Assembly (NCBI RefSeq): GCF_023734135.1
Contig: NZ_AP025730.1
Coordinates: 5,580,001 to 5,644,000 of the forward strand
Length of the DNA stretch: 64,000 nucleotides
Direction: 5' to 3'
Origin: Sphaerotilus microaerophilus
GTDB taxonomy: Bacteria > Pseudomonadota > Gammaproteobacteria > Burkholderiales > Burkholderiaceae_C
The position numbers and the translations under genes are program-made. Shown piece after piece: positions 46,296 to 56,056 of this stretch. The first letter of the stretch is position 1; each line of letters begins with the position of its first letter. The notes beneath the pieces were generated by a model. That model ran no database searches, had not been told where the DNA came from, and saw nothing but the letters and a program-made list of their open reading frames with translations.

Positions 46296-48110
46296 ATGCG
46301 CCGCTTCGCCCGCCTCTACCTCGACCTGGACGGCAGCACCGCCACCGGCGCCAAGCTGCATGCGCTGCAGGCCTACCTGGCCGACACGGCCCGCACCGCG
46401 CCAGCCGATGCGGCCTGGGCGGTCTACTTCCTCTGCGGCGGCAAGCCGCGCCAGGTGGTGCCCACGGCCCTGCTGCGCGCCACCGCCTGCGCCCAGGCCG
46501 GGCTGCCGGGCTGGCTCTTCGAGGCCTGCTACCAGGCGGTGGGCGACCTGGCCGAGACGATTGCCCACATCCTCCCGCCGCCCACCCGCCACAGCGAGTC
46601 CGGCCTGGCCGAGTGGGTCGAGCAGCGCCTGCTGCCGCTGCGGGGCCTGCCGCCCGCCGAGCAGCAGGCCCGGCTGGCCACCGCCTGGGACGAACTGGAC
46701 AGCACCGGCCGCTTCCTGCTCGTCAAGCTGATCGGCGGCGGCTGGCGCGTGGGGGTGAGCAAGCTGCTGGTGCAGCGCGCACTCGCCGAATTCGCCGGGC
46801 TGGACGCCCAGTTGATGGCCCAGCGCCTGGTCGGCTGGACCGACGCGCGCGCCACCCCCAGCGCGGCCGGCTTCACCGCCCTGCTCGCGCCCGCCGACGC
46901 TGCAGCGCCCGCCCCCGGGCAGCCCTACCCCTTCTTCCTCGCCCATCCGCTGCCCGTCGACCCCTGCGCCGCAGACGAATCCGCCGCGGCGCTGGGCGAT
47001 GCCGCCGGCTGGCTGATCGAGTGGAAGTACGACGGCATGCGGGCACAGCTGCTCAAGCGCGCCGGCCAGGTGTGGATCTGGTCGCGCGGCGAGGAGCTGG
47101 TCACCGACCGTTTCCCCGAGGTGGCGGGCCTGGCAGCGGCCCTGCCCGATGGCACAGTGCTGGATGGCGAGTTGCTCGTCTGGCATCCCGGCGAGCCCGC
47201 GCCCGCGCCCTTCCAGCGGCTGCAGCAGCGCATCACCCGCCGCACGCTCAGCCGCACCCTGCTGGCCGCCACGCCGGTGAGCTTCATCGCCTACGACCTG
47301 CTCGAAGCGGCCGGCCAGGACCTGCGCGGGCAGCCCCAGCACGTTCGGCGCAGCGCGCTGGAAGCGCTGTTCGCCCGCCATCAGGGCGCCGGCACGGACC
47401 TGGACGCGCCGCCCGATGGGCCGTCCCTGCGCCTGTCACCGCGGCTGCAGGCCGATGATTGGGCCGGCTACGCCGCGCTGCGGGCCCGGTCACGCGAGCG
47501 CGGCGTCGAGGGCCTGATGCTCAAGCAGCGCGAGTCGCGCTACGGCAGCGGGCGCAGCCGTGCCGACGGCCTGTGGTGGAAGTGGAAGGTCGAGCCCTAC
47601 ACCGTCGACGCGGTGCTGATCTACGCCCAGGCCGGCCACGGCCGGCGCGCGGGGGTGTACACCGACTACACCTTCGCGGTCTGGAACCGCCCACCCGCCG
47701 ATGCCGCCGAGGCGCAGGCGGTGGCCGAGGCCATCGCCCGGCGTGAGCCGCCACCGCCGCGCAACAGTGGCGCCCTGCAACTGCTGCCCGTCGCCAAGGC
47801 CTACTCGGGCCTCAGCGACGCCGAGTTCAAGGCGGTCGACCGGGTGATCCGCGCCACCACGCTGGAGCACTTCGGCCCGGTGCGCAGCCTGCGCCCGACG
47901 CTGCTGTTCGAGATCGGCTTCGAGGCCATCGCCCCCAGCCCCCGCCACCGGAGCGGCGTGGCGCTGCGTTTTCCCCGCATGCTGCGCATCCGCGAGGACA
48001 AGCCGCTGCACGAGGCCGACTGCCTGCCCGGCCTGCAGGCGCTGACGCAGGCGCGGAGACAGGAGCCGCCGCCCACGCCATCACCCGATGAAAACGACCA
48101 AGGCCCCTGA
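46296..48110 (+). CDS. ATP-dependent DNA ligase
   Basis: A 604-residue ligase: a helical N-terminal DNA-binding domain (1-230), the adenylation motif EWKYDGMRAQL with AMP-accepting Lys244, VLDGELLVW (motif III), GVEGLMLKQRESRY (motif IV), WWKWKVEP (motif V), and an OB-fold. This type works with a dedicated exonuclease, helicase and phosphoesterase in DNA repair in many proteobacteria. Here the exonuclease is broken and no helicase or phosphoesterase gene is in the window, so the ligase may now act alone. Confidence 0.93.
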   Translation: MRRFARLYLDLDGSTATGAKLHALQAYLADTARTAPADAAWAVYFLCGGKPRQVVPTALLRATACAQAGLPGWLFEACYQAVGDLAETIAHILPPPTRHSESGLAEWVEQRLLPLRGLPPAEQQARLATAWDELDSTGRFLLVKLIGGGWRVGVSKLLVQRALAEFAGLDAQLMAQRLVGWTDARATPSAAGFTALLAPADAAAPAPGQPYPFFLAHPLPVDPCAADESAAALGDAAGWLIEWKYDGMRAQLLKRAGQVWIWSRGEELVTDRFPEVAGLAAALPDGTVLDGELLVWHPGEPAPAPFQRLQQRITRRTLSRTLLAATPVSFIAYDLLEAAGQDLRGQPQHVRRSALEALFARHQGAGTDLDAPPDGPSLRLSPRLQADDWAGYAALRARSRERGVEGLMLKQRESRYGSGRSRADGLWWKWKVEPYTVDAVLIYAQAGHGRRAGVYTDYTFAVWNRPPADAAEAQAVAEAIARREPPPPRNSGALQLLPVAKAYSGLSDAEFKAVDRVIRATTLEHFGPVRSLRPTLLFEIGFEAIAPSPRHRSGVALRFPRMLRIREDKPLHEADCLPGLQALTQARRQEPPPTPSPDENDQGP

Positions 48111-48121
48111 CGGGGCCTTGG
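48098..48121. terminator. Hairpin at the ligase end
   Basis: CCAAGGCCCC-TGAC-GGGGCCTTGG, a perfect 10-bp stem whose loop holds the ligase stop codon. On the minus strand it is followed by TCGTTTTC, so it probably ends the small minus-strand gene at 48169 and may also work for the ligase. Confidence 0.75.
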
Positions 48122-48168
48122 AATCGATCTTCGCCACAGCCGGCACCGCAGTGCCGGCCACAACGAGA

Positions 48169-48357
48169 TTACTTGCTGGCAGCAGCGGCAGCGGCCTTGG
48201 CCTTCTTGCTGTGCTTGTGCACGGCCTTCTTGGCCTTGGCCTTGGCCGGGGCGGAGGCAGCCGGAGCGGCTTCGGCCTTGGCGGGGGCAGCGGCATCGGC
48301 GGCGTAGGCGCCCACGGCGAAGACGGAAGCGATCAGGGCGGCCAGGATCTTGTTCAT
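48169..48357 (-). CDS. Small exported Ala/Lys-rich protein
   Basis: A 62-residue protein: a clear signal peptide (MNKILAALIASVFAVGAYA) and a mature part of only Ala, Lys, Pro and Glu with an HKHSKKAK core. Similar short Ala/Lys-rich exported proteins are common in betaproteobacteria, without known role. It could bind acidic polymers or metals through the His-Lys cluster, but that is speculative. The ribosome site is weak (GAAAG). Confidence 0.65.
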   Translation of the reverse strand: MNKILAALIASVFAVGAYAADAAAPAKAEAAPAASAPAKAKAKKAVHKHSKKAKAAAAAASK

Positions 48358-48454
48358 GGTGTTGACTTTCGAGTCAGGTGTGGAAGGTGACACTCCAACG
48401 GCCCGCGGCGACGCCGGTTGACGGTCAGGACAAAATATTCTCTGGCGGACCCGC

Positions 48455-50737
48455 TCACCAGCCGGCGCGCAGCTCGCCCACGTCGAACTGCAGTTTGATG
48501 AAGCCCTCGGTCACGCGGCGCTCGCTACCACCCGGGTCGGACCGGCTGGCGCCAACGTAGAGGACCGTGCCGGCCGAGTGCCGCCGGCTCCAGGTCAGCG
48601 AGGCCACGCGCTGCGTCGGCTCGGCCTGCGTGCCGCGCTCCAGCCGGCTGCGCTGGGTGATGGCGCGCAGGTGGTTGCGCGCATCGAAGTGCCACACCGC
48701 CAGCCACTGCATCGCGCTCTCGCGGTAGCCCGGGCGGTCACCGCCCCACAGCCGCGCCGTGGACAGGGTCGGTTCCAGTTCCAGGCGGGCCAGCGGGCGC
48801 AGCCGCATGAAGAGGTAGCTGCGCTGGCCCGGCCGCACCACGCCCTGGCCAGCATCGATCAGCCGGCCCTGCGTCAGGTTGGCCTCCAGGTGCGACAGCC
48901 AGGGCGCCGGCGAGAGGATGAAGCCCGCGGTGGTGTAGCGCTCGGCCAGCAGCGGCGCATCGGCGGCCAGGCGTTGGCGCTCATGCCCGAACCACTGCAG
49001 CCAGCCCTCGAAGTTGCGCGCTCCGTTCACCCACAGGCCCGGGCGCACGCGCTGCTGGATCACCTGGCCGGTGAGCCGGTCGCGCACCTGCAGCAACTCG
49101 ACGTTGGGCCAGACCTCGTTGAGGCCGATGCCGCGCAGCGCCGGCAGGTCGCGCCAGGCCCGCGAGAGCCAGCCCTTGTACTGGCGCACGCCGGACTGGC
49201 CGACGAAGCCGCTGTCGGCCCGGAAGCCCTGGTCGATGTCGTCCACGCCGAGGTGGGCCTCCAGCGTCTCGCTGTTGTAGTAGGCCCGCGTGAACACCCG
49301 GTCGCCCGCCACCGCATCGGCCAGGCGCAGCTCACCCTGCGCATCCGGCTGGGCCGTGGTGCGCGCATGCAGCCACTGCGCGTGCAGCCGCCAGCCCTCG
49401 GCGAAGGACCAATTCAGGTCCGGCCCCACCACCTCGTTGCTGCCGCGCTCACCGTCGTAGCGCCGCGTGGCTGCCACCAGCCCGCCCTGCAGGCCCGGGC
49501 GGTCGGCACGCAGGCGCGCCACCAGCGCGCTGGAGCCCGGCTGCTCGGCATAGCCGGTGCCATAGGGCCCGGGCAGCAGGACGAGGCCGCCGCCCCGGTC
49601 GTCGATCGCCATCGCCGTGCCCGCCACGCTGGCCGAGCGCCAGGTGCCGCGCAGGCCCCAGCGCGGCTGCGTCAGGCTGCGGGTGTAGAGCGCCTCGGTG
49701 GGCGAGCGCAGCAGGTCGCTGGACTCGAAGAAGAAGGGCCGCTTCTCGCTGAGCTGCAGGGCGTAGCGCTCGTTGCCCTTGAGCTGGGGCACGTCCAGCG
49801 CCACCTGCGAGAAATCCGGGTTCAGCGTGGCATCCACCACCAGCTCGGCGCTGGCGCGCCACTTGGCATCCAGGCTGGCGTCCCACTGGGTGCCGGCAGC
49901 GCTGTCGTGCCGGGCCGTGAGGCTGGGCCGCAGGGTCAGGAAGTGGTGCGCCGCCGGCAGCTGCACGCCCTCCAGCCGCGGCATGGTCTGGATGAAGCTG
50001 GGCGCGTCGCGCGGTACCGGCGCGGAGGTGAGGAGGTGGAACTGCTCGCGCGGCAGGCGCCGCGCCACCAGCATGCGCCAGACGGCGGACGGGTCCTCCG
50101 AGAAGCGCAGCGAGGCAAAGGGCAGCCGCAGCACCGCCGTCCAGCCCTCGGCGCCGTGGTGGACCGCGCCGTCCCAGTCGAAGTCGGGCGCGAAGTCCTC
50201 GGTGTCGTCGTCGGCGGTGTACATGCCGTCGCCCAGGCTGCCCGAGGCGCCGATGCGGAAGAACTGCGCCGCGCGCCGGTGGCCGATCGCGTCCAGGTGC
50301 ACCACCACGAAGTCCTGGGTGCGAAACACCTGGTCATGCCGCACCAGCGGTGCACGGATCAGCCCGGGCGCGTCGTCGAAGGCCGTGATGCCGACGTAGA
50401 TCGCCTGGTCATCGAAGAGCACCTGCACCCGCGTGCGCTGGGCGGGCGGCGCGCCGAACTGCGGGTCCTTCTCGACGAAGCCCTCGAAGGCCGGCGCACG
50501 CTGCCAGGCCGGGTGATCCAGCCGGCCGTCAAGCCGGATCTGCTCGCCTGCGCCGAGCCGCACCGCGTACACCGGCGGGAACTCGGCGACGGAACCTGCC
50601 ACGGGCGCAGCGGGTGCGGCAGGTGCAGCCCCGGTCTGCGCCCCCACGGACCCTGCCAGCAGGGCCGACGCGGCGGCGCACAGGAGGCTGCGCACGCAGC
50701 AGCGATCAAGGAGCTTGAAGAGCGGATGTCGCGACAT
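48455..50737 (-). CDS. DUF5916 exported protein, CBM9-like domain plus barrel
   Basis: A 760-residue protein. After a signal segment (RSLLCAAASALLAGSVGAQT) comes a CBM9-like beta-sandwich (LDGRLDHPAWQRAPAFEGFVEKDP, DDQAIYVGITAFDD). The DUF5916 region has LNPDFSQVALDVPQL and LSEKRPFFFESSDLL, and the end is beta-rich with a C-terminal aromatic residue (GELRAGW), compatible with an outer-membrane beta-barrel. The family sits in the outer membrane of many bacteria; function unknown. ATG 50737 is the first start with a proper signal. Confidence 0.85.
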   Translation of the reverse strand: MSRHPLFKLLDRCCVRSLLCAAASALLAGSVGAQTGAAPAAPAAPVAGSVAEFPPVYAVRLGAGEQIRLDGRLDHPAWQRAPAFEGFVEKDPQFGAPPAQRTRVQVLFDDQAIYVGITAFDDAPGLIRAPLVRHDQVFRTQDFVVVHLDAIGHRRAAQFFRIGASGSLGDGMYTADDDTEDFAPDFDWDGAVHHGAEGWTAVLRLPFASLRFSEDPSAVWRMLVARRLPREQFHLLTSAPVPRDAPSFIQTMPRLEGVQLPAAHHFLTLRPSLTARHDSAAGTQWDASLDAKWRASAELVVDATLNPDFSQVALDVPQLKGNERYALQLSEKRPFFFESSDLLRSPTEALYTRSLTQPRWGLRGTWRSASVAGTAMAIDDRGGGLVLLPGPYGTGYAEQPGSSALVARLRADRPGLQGGLVAATRRYDGERGSNEVVGPDLNWSFAEGWRLHAQWLHARTTAQPDAQGELRLADAVAGDRVFTRAYYNSETLEAHLGVDDIDQGFRADSGFVGQSGVRQYKGWLSRAWRDLPALRGIGLNEVWPNVELLQVRDRLTGQVIQQRVRPGLWVNGARNFEGWLQWFGHERQRLAADAPLLAERYTTAGFILSPAPWLSHLEANLTQGRLIDAGQGVVRPGQRSYLFMRLRPLARLELEPTLSTARLWGGDRPGYRESAMQWLAVWHFDARNHLRAITQRSRLERGTQAEPTQRVASLTWSRRHSAGTVLYVGASRSDPGGSERRVTEGFIKLQFDVGELRAGW

Positions 50738-51007
50738 GGCGGGCGATTGTCGTGCCCAGGTGCCGGGCACGCCACAGCGGTTGACAGCCATCGTCAACAC
50801 CGCCAACAGGCCCCACATCCAGATGGTCATCGGAGGATCGCGCGCCCCCGCGTCTGGGTCCAATCGACGCTGACGGTCGGCTTCAACCCCTCCCCATCCC
50901 CCAACGCCCGATCCGGGAGCTTGGCCTGGCTGCACGCCGATTCGGTTCAAGTCCCCGCAAGCCCTGCCGATCTCAAGGTCTTTCAGTCTCTTTCACGGAG
51001 CCCTTTC
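50738..51007. other. Intergenic region between DUF5916 and Cache genes
   Basis: These 270 bases separate two divergent genes and must hold both promoters. I saw no clear consensus promoter, repeat or operator. The GGAG ribosome site of the Cache gene is at the right edge. Confidence 0.5.
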
Positions 51008-51487
51008 ATGCCCATCCAGCGTCGCCACCTCCTTGCCACAGCCACGGTCCTCTGCGCCGCCGCACTCGCCACCCTCTCCCCTGCGGCCTTTGCCGCGGAG
51101 AGGGGCACCCGCGACGAAGCCAAGGTGCTGAGCGACGCGGTCACCGCCCACATCAAGAAGGTGGGCATCGAGCAGGCCGCCAAGGACCTCTCCACCGACC
51201 GGGCCAAGTGGACCAACAAGGACCTGTTCGCATTCGTGCAGGAGTTCAGCGGCGTGATGCGCTACCACTTGAACGAAAAGATGATCGGCAAGAACTTCCT
51301 GGAGGTGAAAGACGCCTCGGGCAAGGAGTTCGCCAAGGAAATGGTCACCGTGGCCAAGGGCGGCAAGCCCGGCTGGGTGGACTACGAATGGGCCCACCCC
51401 GTGACCAAGAAGGTGGAGGACAAGTCCGCCTACATCCAGCGCGTGCCTGGCACCGAACTGTTGGTGGGCGTCGGCTTCTACCGCTGA
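51008..51487 (+). CDS. Secreted single-Cache-domain protein
   Basis: A 159-residue exported protein: signal peptide (hydrophobic 10-28, cut after AFAA) and a single Cache_2-type domain ([41 protein letters not shown], then [24 protein letters not shown]). Cache domains bind small ligands; here there is no membrane or output domain, so it may be a free periplasmic sensor for the chemoreceptor encoded 67 bases downstream. Confidence 0.87.
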   Translation: MPIQRRHLLATATVLCAAALATLSPAAFAAERGTRDEAKVLSDAVTAHIKKVGIEQAAKDLSTDRAKWTNKDLFAFVQEFSGVMRYHLNEKMIGKNFLEVKDASGKEFAKEMVTVAKGGKPGWVDYEWAHPVTKKVEDKSAYIQRVPGTELLVGVGFYR

Positions 51488-51554
51488 ACCTGCACCCTGG
51501 CCCACCGCCAGGCCCCTTTGTGACCACGACGGCTTCGCCGGCCGCCTGCCCTCC

Positions 51555-53108
51555 ATGTCCAGATTCCTCCACGACCTGCCCATCGCCGCCAAGGTGGCGC
51601 TGGCACCGCTGTTGGCCATCGCCTGCCTGATCGCCGTGTCCGCGGTCGGGCGGCTGTCGAACCAGGCCAGCAGTGCGGCGCTGCGCTCGCTCAGCCAGGA
51701 GCAACTGCCCCGCATCGAGGTGGTCGCCAAGCTGAAGACCCGCGTGGTGCAGCTCGACGGCATGGTCATGCGCAGCCTGGCCTACGAGGGCTCGGGCATG
51801 AAGGCGGCCCGAGTGGAAGCCGTCGACAAGGCCATCGTCGAGGAACTGAAGGCGGTGCAGGCCCATGTCGGCCAGCTCATGCAGGCCGCCCCGCCCCAGG
51901 AGCGGGTGCTCTACGAGCGGCTGCAGAAGTCGCTCGCCGGGTTCGCCAAGCTGGCGCTGGACACCCTGGACATGAAGTCCAGCGGACTGTCGCAGGCGGC
52001 CATGCTGATGACCTCGGCCGAGCAGGAACACGCCCGCCTGTCCGAAGCCGTCGAGAAGTTGGTCGCCACGGTGAATGGCCGCATCCAGGCCGAGGTCGAG
52101 CAGGCCAACGCCACCGCGGCGCGGGCCGACTCGGTGACCCTGGCGGTCCTCCTGGGCGCCCTGCTGGTGTCGGGCGCCATCACCTGGCTGTGCATCCGCC
52201 TGATCGTGCGGCCGCTGCAGGGCGCCGTGCACCTCGCACGCGACATCGCGGCCGGTGACCTGACACGGCGCGTCGAGCACACCAGTCGCGACGAAACCGG
52301 CCAGGTGCTGGACGCCATGCAGGACGTGGCCCAGCGCCTGCGCGGGCTGATCGGCCAGATCCAGACCGCCGCGCAGCACATCGAGGGCGCCTCCACCGAG
52401 ATCACCCAGGGCAACCAGAACCTGTCGATCCGCACCGAGCAGACCGCCTCCGAACTGCAGCAGACCGCCTCGACGATGGAGCACCTGGCCGGCCAGATGC
52501 TCGACAGCAGCCAAGGGGCCGCGCAGGCCCACCAGCTGGCAGCGCGGGCCGCGGACATCGCCCGCCAAGGCGGCGGTGCGGTGAAGGAAGCGGTGAGCTC
52601 GATGGAACAGATCGCCGCCCAGGCGGTGCGCATCCGCGACATCGTCGGCGTGATCGACTCGCTGTCCTTCCAGACCAACATCCTCGCGCTCAACGCCGCC
52701 GTCGAGGCGGCCCGGGCGGGCGAGCACGGCCGGGGATTCGCGGTGGTGGCCGAGGAAGTCCGGGCGCTGGCGGGCCGCAGCGCGGCCTCGTCCAAGGAGA
52801 TCCGCGCACTGATCGGCGACTCGGTTGACCAAGCCGACACCGGGTCACAGAAGGCCCAGGCCGCCGGCCAGATCATGGGCGAGATCGTGCGCGCCATCGA
52901 GGACGCCAGCGGGCTGATCACCACCATCGCCCGGACCAGCCAGGAGCAGGCCGGCGGCGTTGCCTCGGTCAGCGAGGCGGTCAGCCGCATGGACAGCAAT
53001 ACCCAGCAGAACGCCGCGCTCGTCGAGCAGGCGGCGGCGGCGACCGAGTCGCTGCAGGAACAGGCGCGGGCGCTGATGCACTCGTTGGCGGTGTTCCGCA
53101 CGGCCTGA
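51555..53108 (+). CDS. Methyl-accepting chemotaxis protein
   Basis: A 517-residue chemoreceptor: TM1 ([19 protein letters not shown]), a periplasmic four-helix domain, TM2 ([19 protein letters not shown]), HAMP ([22 protein letters not shown]) and a signalling tip [22 protein letters not shown]. No CheR-binding tail. It follows the secreted Cache protein, a possible ligand partner. It resembles the receptor at 41894-43474 in the cytoplasmic half only. Confidence 0.94.
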   Translation: MSRFLHDLPIAAKVALAPLLAIACLIAVSAVGRLSNQASSAALRSLSQEQLPRIEVVAKLKTRVVQLDGMVMRSLAYEGSGMKAARVEAVDKAIVEELKAVQAHVGQLMQAAPPQERVLYERLQKSLAGFAKLALDTLDMKSSGLSQAAMLMTSAEQEHARLSEAVEKLVATVNGRIQAEVEQANATAARADSVTLAVLLGALLVSGAITWLCIRLIVRPLQGAVHLARDIAAGDLTRRVEHTSRDETGQVLDAMQDVAQRLRGLIGQIQTAAQHIEGASTEITQGNQNLSIRTEQTASELQQTASTMEHLAGQMLDSSQGAAQAHQLAARAADIARQGGGAVKEAVSSMEQIAAQAVRIRDIVGVIDSLSFQTNILALNAAVEAARAGEHGRGFAVVAEEVRALAGRSAASSKEIRALIGDSVDQADTGSQKAQAAGQIMGEIVRAIEDASGLITTIARTSQEQAGGVASVSEAVSRMDSNTQQNAALVEQAAAATESLQEQARALMHSLAVFRTA

Positions 53109-53129
53109 GCCGAGGGCCGGCACGTTCAG

Positions 53130-53163
53130 GCGCCGCGCGGCCTCCGGGCCGGCGCGGCGCTTT
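53130..53163. terminator. Terminator between chemoreceptor and TRAP operon
   Basis: Nested stems GCGCCGCGC / GCGCGGCGC (outer) and GGCC-TCCG-GGCC (inner) are followed by TTT. The hairpin lies between the convergent chemoreceptor and dctP ends and can serve both. Confidence 0.8.
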
Positions 53164-53170
53164 CACACCC

Positions 53171-54190
53171 TCACTTGCCGCTGCGCAGCTTGGCCAGCGC
53201 CGCCTGCGTGTCCTTCCACAGGTCCATGCCGACGTTGGCCGCGATCGACGCGTTCACGCGCGTGAGCTTGTCGCGCATGCGCGCGGTCTCGGCCGGGGTG
53301 AGTTCGTTGATCTGCATGCCCTTGGTCTTCAGGTCGGCCAGGGCCCGGCCAGCTTCCTCGCGCGTGTCCCGGCGCTCGAAGTCGCGGCTCGCCTTGGCGG
53401 CGTCGATCAACACCTTCTGCTCGTCCTTGCTCAGACCGTCCCACCACTTCTTGCTGACGGTGACGATCCACGGGCTGTAGACGTGGTTGGTCACGCTCAG
53501 GTACTTCTGCACCTCGTAGAACTTGCTGCTCAGGATGGTGTTGTAGGGGTTCTCCTGGCCGTCCACCGTCTTGGTCTCCAGCGCGCTGAACAGTTCCGAG
53601 AACGGCAGCGGCACCGCGTTGGCGCCCAGCGTCCGGAAGCTCTCCAGGAAGACGTTGTTCTGCATCACGCGCAGCTTGATGCCGTCCAGGTCCTCCACCT
53701 TGGTGACGGCGCGACGGCTGTTGGTGAGGTTGCGGAAACCGTTTTCCCAGTAGACCAGGCCGACCAGGCCCTTCTCCTGCAGCTTGTCCATCACCTTCTG
53801 GCCGATCGGACCGTCCAGCAGCACATCGGCTTCCTTGGCGCTGTTGAAGAGGAAGGGCGTGTCCCACAGCGCCATTTCCTTGGTGATGCCCACCAGGGTG
53901 GCGGTGGAGCCCACCATCATCTCCTGCGCACCGCCGATCAGCGCCTGCTGCATCTGGGTGTCGGGGCCCAGCGCCGCGGCGCCGATGGCGCGGATCTTCA
54001 TCTTGCCGCCCGAGGCCTTCTCGACCTGCTCGGCAAAGAGCTTGACGGCGCGGCCCTGGTTGCTGACCTCGTTCAGGCCGTAGCCGAAGCGGATCAGGCG
54101 GGGCTTGATGTCCTGCGCCAGGGCGGCCAACGGAGCAGCGATGGCGGCCACGACGGCGGTAGCCAGGAGGGCGCGGCGGAAGAACTTCAT
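53171..54190 (-). CDS. TRAP transporter solute-binding protein (DctP), gluconate-type operon
   Basis: A 339-residue DctP protein with a signal peptide (hydrophobic 8-24, cut near ALAQD), LDGIKLRVMQNNVFL (ligand-binding Arg) and ALETKTVDGQENPYNTI. With the kinase gene at the head of the operon, gluconate or a related aldonate is the likely ligand. It is the last gene, 52 bases after dctM. Confidence 0.94.
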   Translation of the reverse strand: MKFFRRALLATAVVAAIAAPLAALAQDIKPRLIRFGYGLNEVSNQGRAVKLFAEQVEKASGGKMKIRAIGAAALGPDTQMQQALIGGAQEMMVGSTATLVGITKEMALWDTPFLFNSAKEADVLLDGPIGQKVMDKLQEKGLVGLVYWENGFRNLTNSRRAVTKVEDLDGIKLRVMQNNVFLESFRTLGANAVPLPFSELFSALETKTVDGQENPYNTILSSKFYEVQKYLSVTNHVYSPWIVTVSKKWWDGLSKDEQKVLIDAAKASRDFERRDTREEAGRALADLKTKGMQINELTPAETARMRDKLTRVNASIAANVGMDLWKDTQAALAKLRSGK

Positions 54191-54242
54191 GGTGGGACTC
54201 TCGGGTTGGACAGTGGGGAACGAAACGAAGACAGGCCGGTGA

Positions 54243-55535
54243 TCAGCGCATCCACGCCACCGGCGCGGTGACGATCTGCGGGAAGGCGACGAACAGCGCC
54301 AGGATGGCGACGTAAGTGACGAGGAAGGGGTTCACGCCCCGGATGACCTGCGGCAGCGACAGCCGGCCGACGCCGGCCACCACGTTGAGCACCGTGCCCA
54401 CCGGCGGGGTGATCAGGCCGATGGCGCCGTTGAGCACGAACATCAGGCCGAAGTAGACCGGGTCGATGCCGGCCTTGACGGCGATCGGCAGCATCACCGG
54501 CGCGAAGATCAGGATGGTGGGCGTCAGGTCCAGTGCGGTGCCGATGATGACCAGCGCGACCATCATCACCACCATCAACAGGCGCGGCTGCTCGATCAGC
54601 GGGCCCAGCCAGCCGGTCAGCACCCCCGGCAGGTCGGCCAGGGTGATCATGTAGCTGGCCACCTGGGCGCCGGCGCAGAGGAACATCACGATGGCGGTGG
54701 TGCGCGCGGCACGCACCAGCACGCCATGCACCTCGCGCAGCTTCATTTCACGGTGCACGAACAGGGCGACGACCAGCGCGTAGAACGCCGCCACCACCGC
54801 CGCCTCGGTGGGCGTGAAGATGCCGCTCTTCATGCCGCCGATGATGATCAGCGGCATCAGCAGCGCCCAGAAGGCCTTGGCAGTGGTGCGCAGCCGCGCG
54901 GCCATCGGCAGCGCCTCGCCCTTGGGCAGGTCGATGCGCCGCAGCACCCACTTCCAGGCCACGATCAGGCCCGCGCCCATGATCAGCCCCGGCACGATGC
55001 CCGAGACGAACAGCGCCGAGATCGAGGTGTTGGTGGTGACGCCGTAGATCACGAAGGGCATCGACGGCGGGATGATGGGCGCGATGATCCCGCCCGAGGC
55101 CAGCAGCCCCGCCGAGGTGGCCATCGGGTAGCCCTGCTGGCGCATCATCGGCAGCAGGATGGTGGCCAGCGCGGCGGTGTCGGCCAGCGCCGAGCCGCTC
55201 ATGCTGGCCATCAGCACCGCCGCGCCGATCGCCACGTAGCCCAGCCCGCCGCGGATGTGGCCCACCCAGGCCTGCGCCATGTCGATGATGCGGCGGCTGA
55301 TGCCCCCGGAGTTCATCAGCTCGCCAGCCAGGATGAAGAAGGGCACCGCCAACAGCGGGAAGCTGTCGATGCCGGCCACCAGGTTCTGCGCCAGCAACTG
55401 GGTGTCCCAGAAGCCCAGCACCCAGGCCATGCCGGCGCCGGTGAGCACCAGCGCCAGCGCCATGTTCATGCCGATGCCCATCAGCACCAGCATGCCGAGC
55501 GAGAAGACGATGAAAGCAAGACCTTCGGCAGACAT
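54243..55535 (-). CDS. TRAP transporter large permease (DctM)
   Basis: A 430-residue protein with about 12 membrane segments, with MASMSGSALADTAALATILLPMM, IIPPSMPFVIYGV and GIFTPTEAAVVAAFYAL. It transports the solute delivered by the DctP protein. It starts five bases after the dctQ stop. Confidence 0.94.
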   Translation of the reverse strand: MSAEGLAFIVFSLGMLVLMGIGMNMALALVLTGAGMAWVLGFWDTQLLAQNLVAGIDSFPLLAVPFFILAGELMNSGGISRRIIDMAQAWVGHIRGGLGYVAIGAAVLMASMSGSALADTAALATILLPMMRQQGYPMATSAGLLASGGIIAPIIPPSMPFVIYGVTTNTSISALFVSGIVPGLIMGAGLIVAWKWVLRRIDLPKGEALPMAARLRTTAKAFWALLMPLIIIGGMKSGIFTPTEAAVVAAFYALVVALFVHREMKLREVHGVLVRAARTTAIVMFLCAGAQVASYMITLADLPGVLTGWLGPLIEQPRLLMVVMMVALVIIGTALDLTPTILIFAPVMLPIAVKAGIDPVYFGLMFVLNGAIGLITPPVGTVLNVVAGVGRLSLPQVIRGVNPFLVTYVAILALFVAFPQIVTAPVAWMR

Positions 55536-55540
55536 CGCAG

Positions 55541-56056
55541 TCACTCCACTTCCGCGCTGTGACCAAGGTCCAGCGGCCGGCGTTGAATCAGTTCGACCAG
55601 CGCCATCGCGCCGATCGCCAGGGCGCACAGCAGTGCGGGCAGCGGCAGCAGCGCCACCGGGTAGCCCAGCACCACCGAGTGGCTGTCCAGCCCCACCACC
55701 ACCTGCTGCCACGCGCCCCAGGCCAGCAGGGCGCAGCCCAGCAGCACCAGCACGCGGATCACCGCGGTGGCCACCCCGAACAGCGCCGGCTTCTCACGCA
55801 GCAGCCCCACCAGGCTGGTGAACGCCATGTGCTCGCCCGCCGGGTAGGCGGCCGTCGCGCCGATGAAGACCATCCAGACGAACAGCAGGCGCGACAGCTC
55901 CTCGCTGGCCGCGATGCCGCTGCCAAAGCCGTAGCGCAGCACCACGTTGACGAACACCGCCAGCGCCATGACGCCCAGGCAGGCGGCCATCGCAGTGTCG
56001 GTGTAACGCGCAAAACGTCCGCGGTGGACGGGGCTCGTTTCTGTCTGGGCAGTCAT
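55541..56056 (-). CDS. TRAP transporter small permease (DctQ)
   Basis: A 171-residue protein with four membrane segments and the family motif ASEELSRLLFVWMVFIGATAAYP. Its ATG overlaps the gluconokinase stop by four bases, so translation is coupled. Partner of DctM. Confidence 0.92.
   Translation of the reverse strand: MTAQTETSPVHRGRFARYTDTAMAACLGVMALAVFVNVVLRYGFGSGIAASEELSRLLFVWMVFIGATAAYPAGEHMAFTSLVGLLREKPALFGVATAVIRVLVLLGCALLAWGAWQQVVVGLDSHSVVLGYPVALLPLPALLCALAIGAMALVELIQRRPLDLGHSAEVE

Noticed and set aside
48578..51487. A plus-strand open frame of over 900 codons across the DUF5916 gene
   Set aside because: It is antisense to a well-supported gene in GC-rich DNA and has no domain until 51008, where the Cache protein begins in the same frame.
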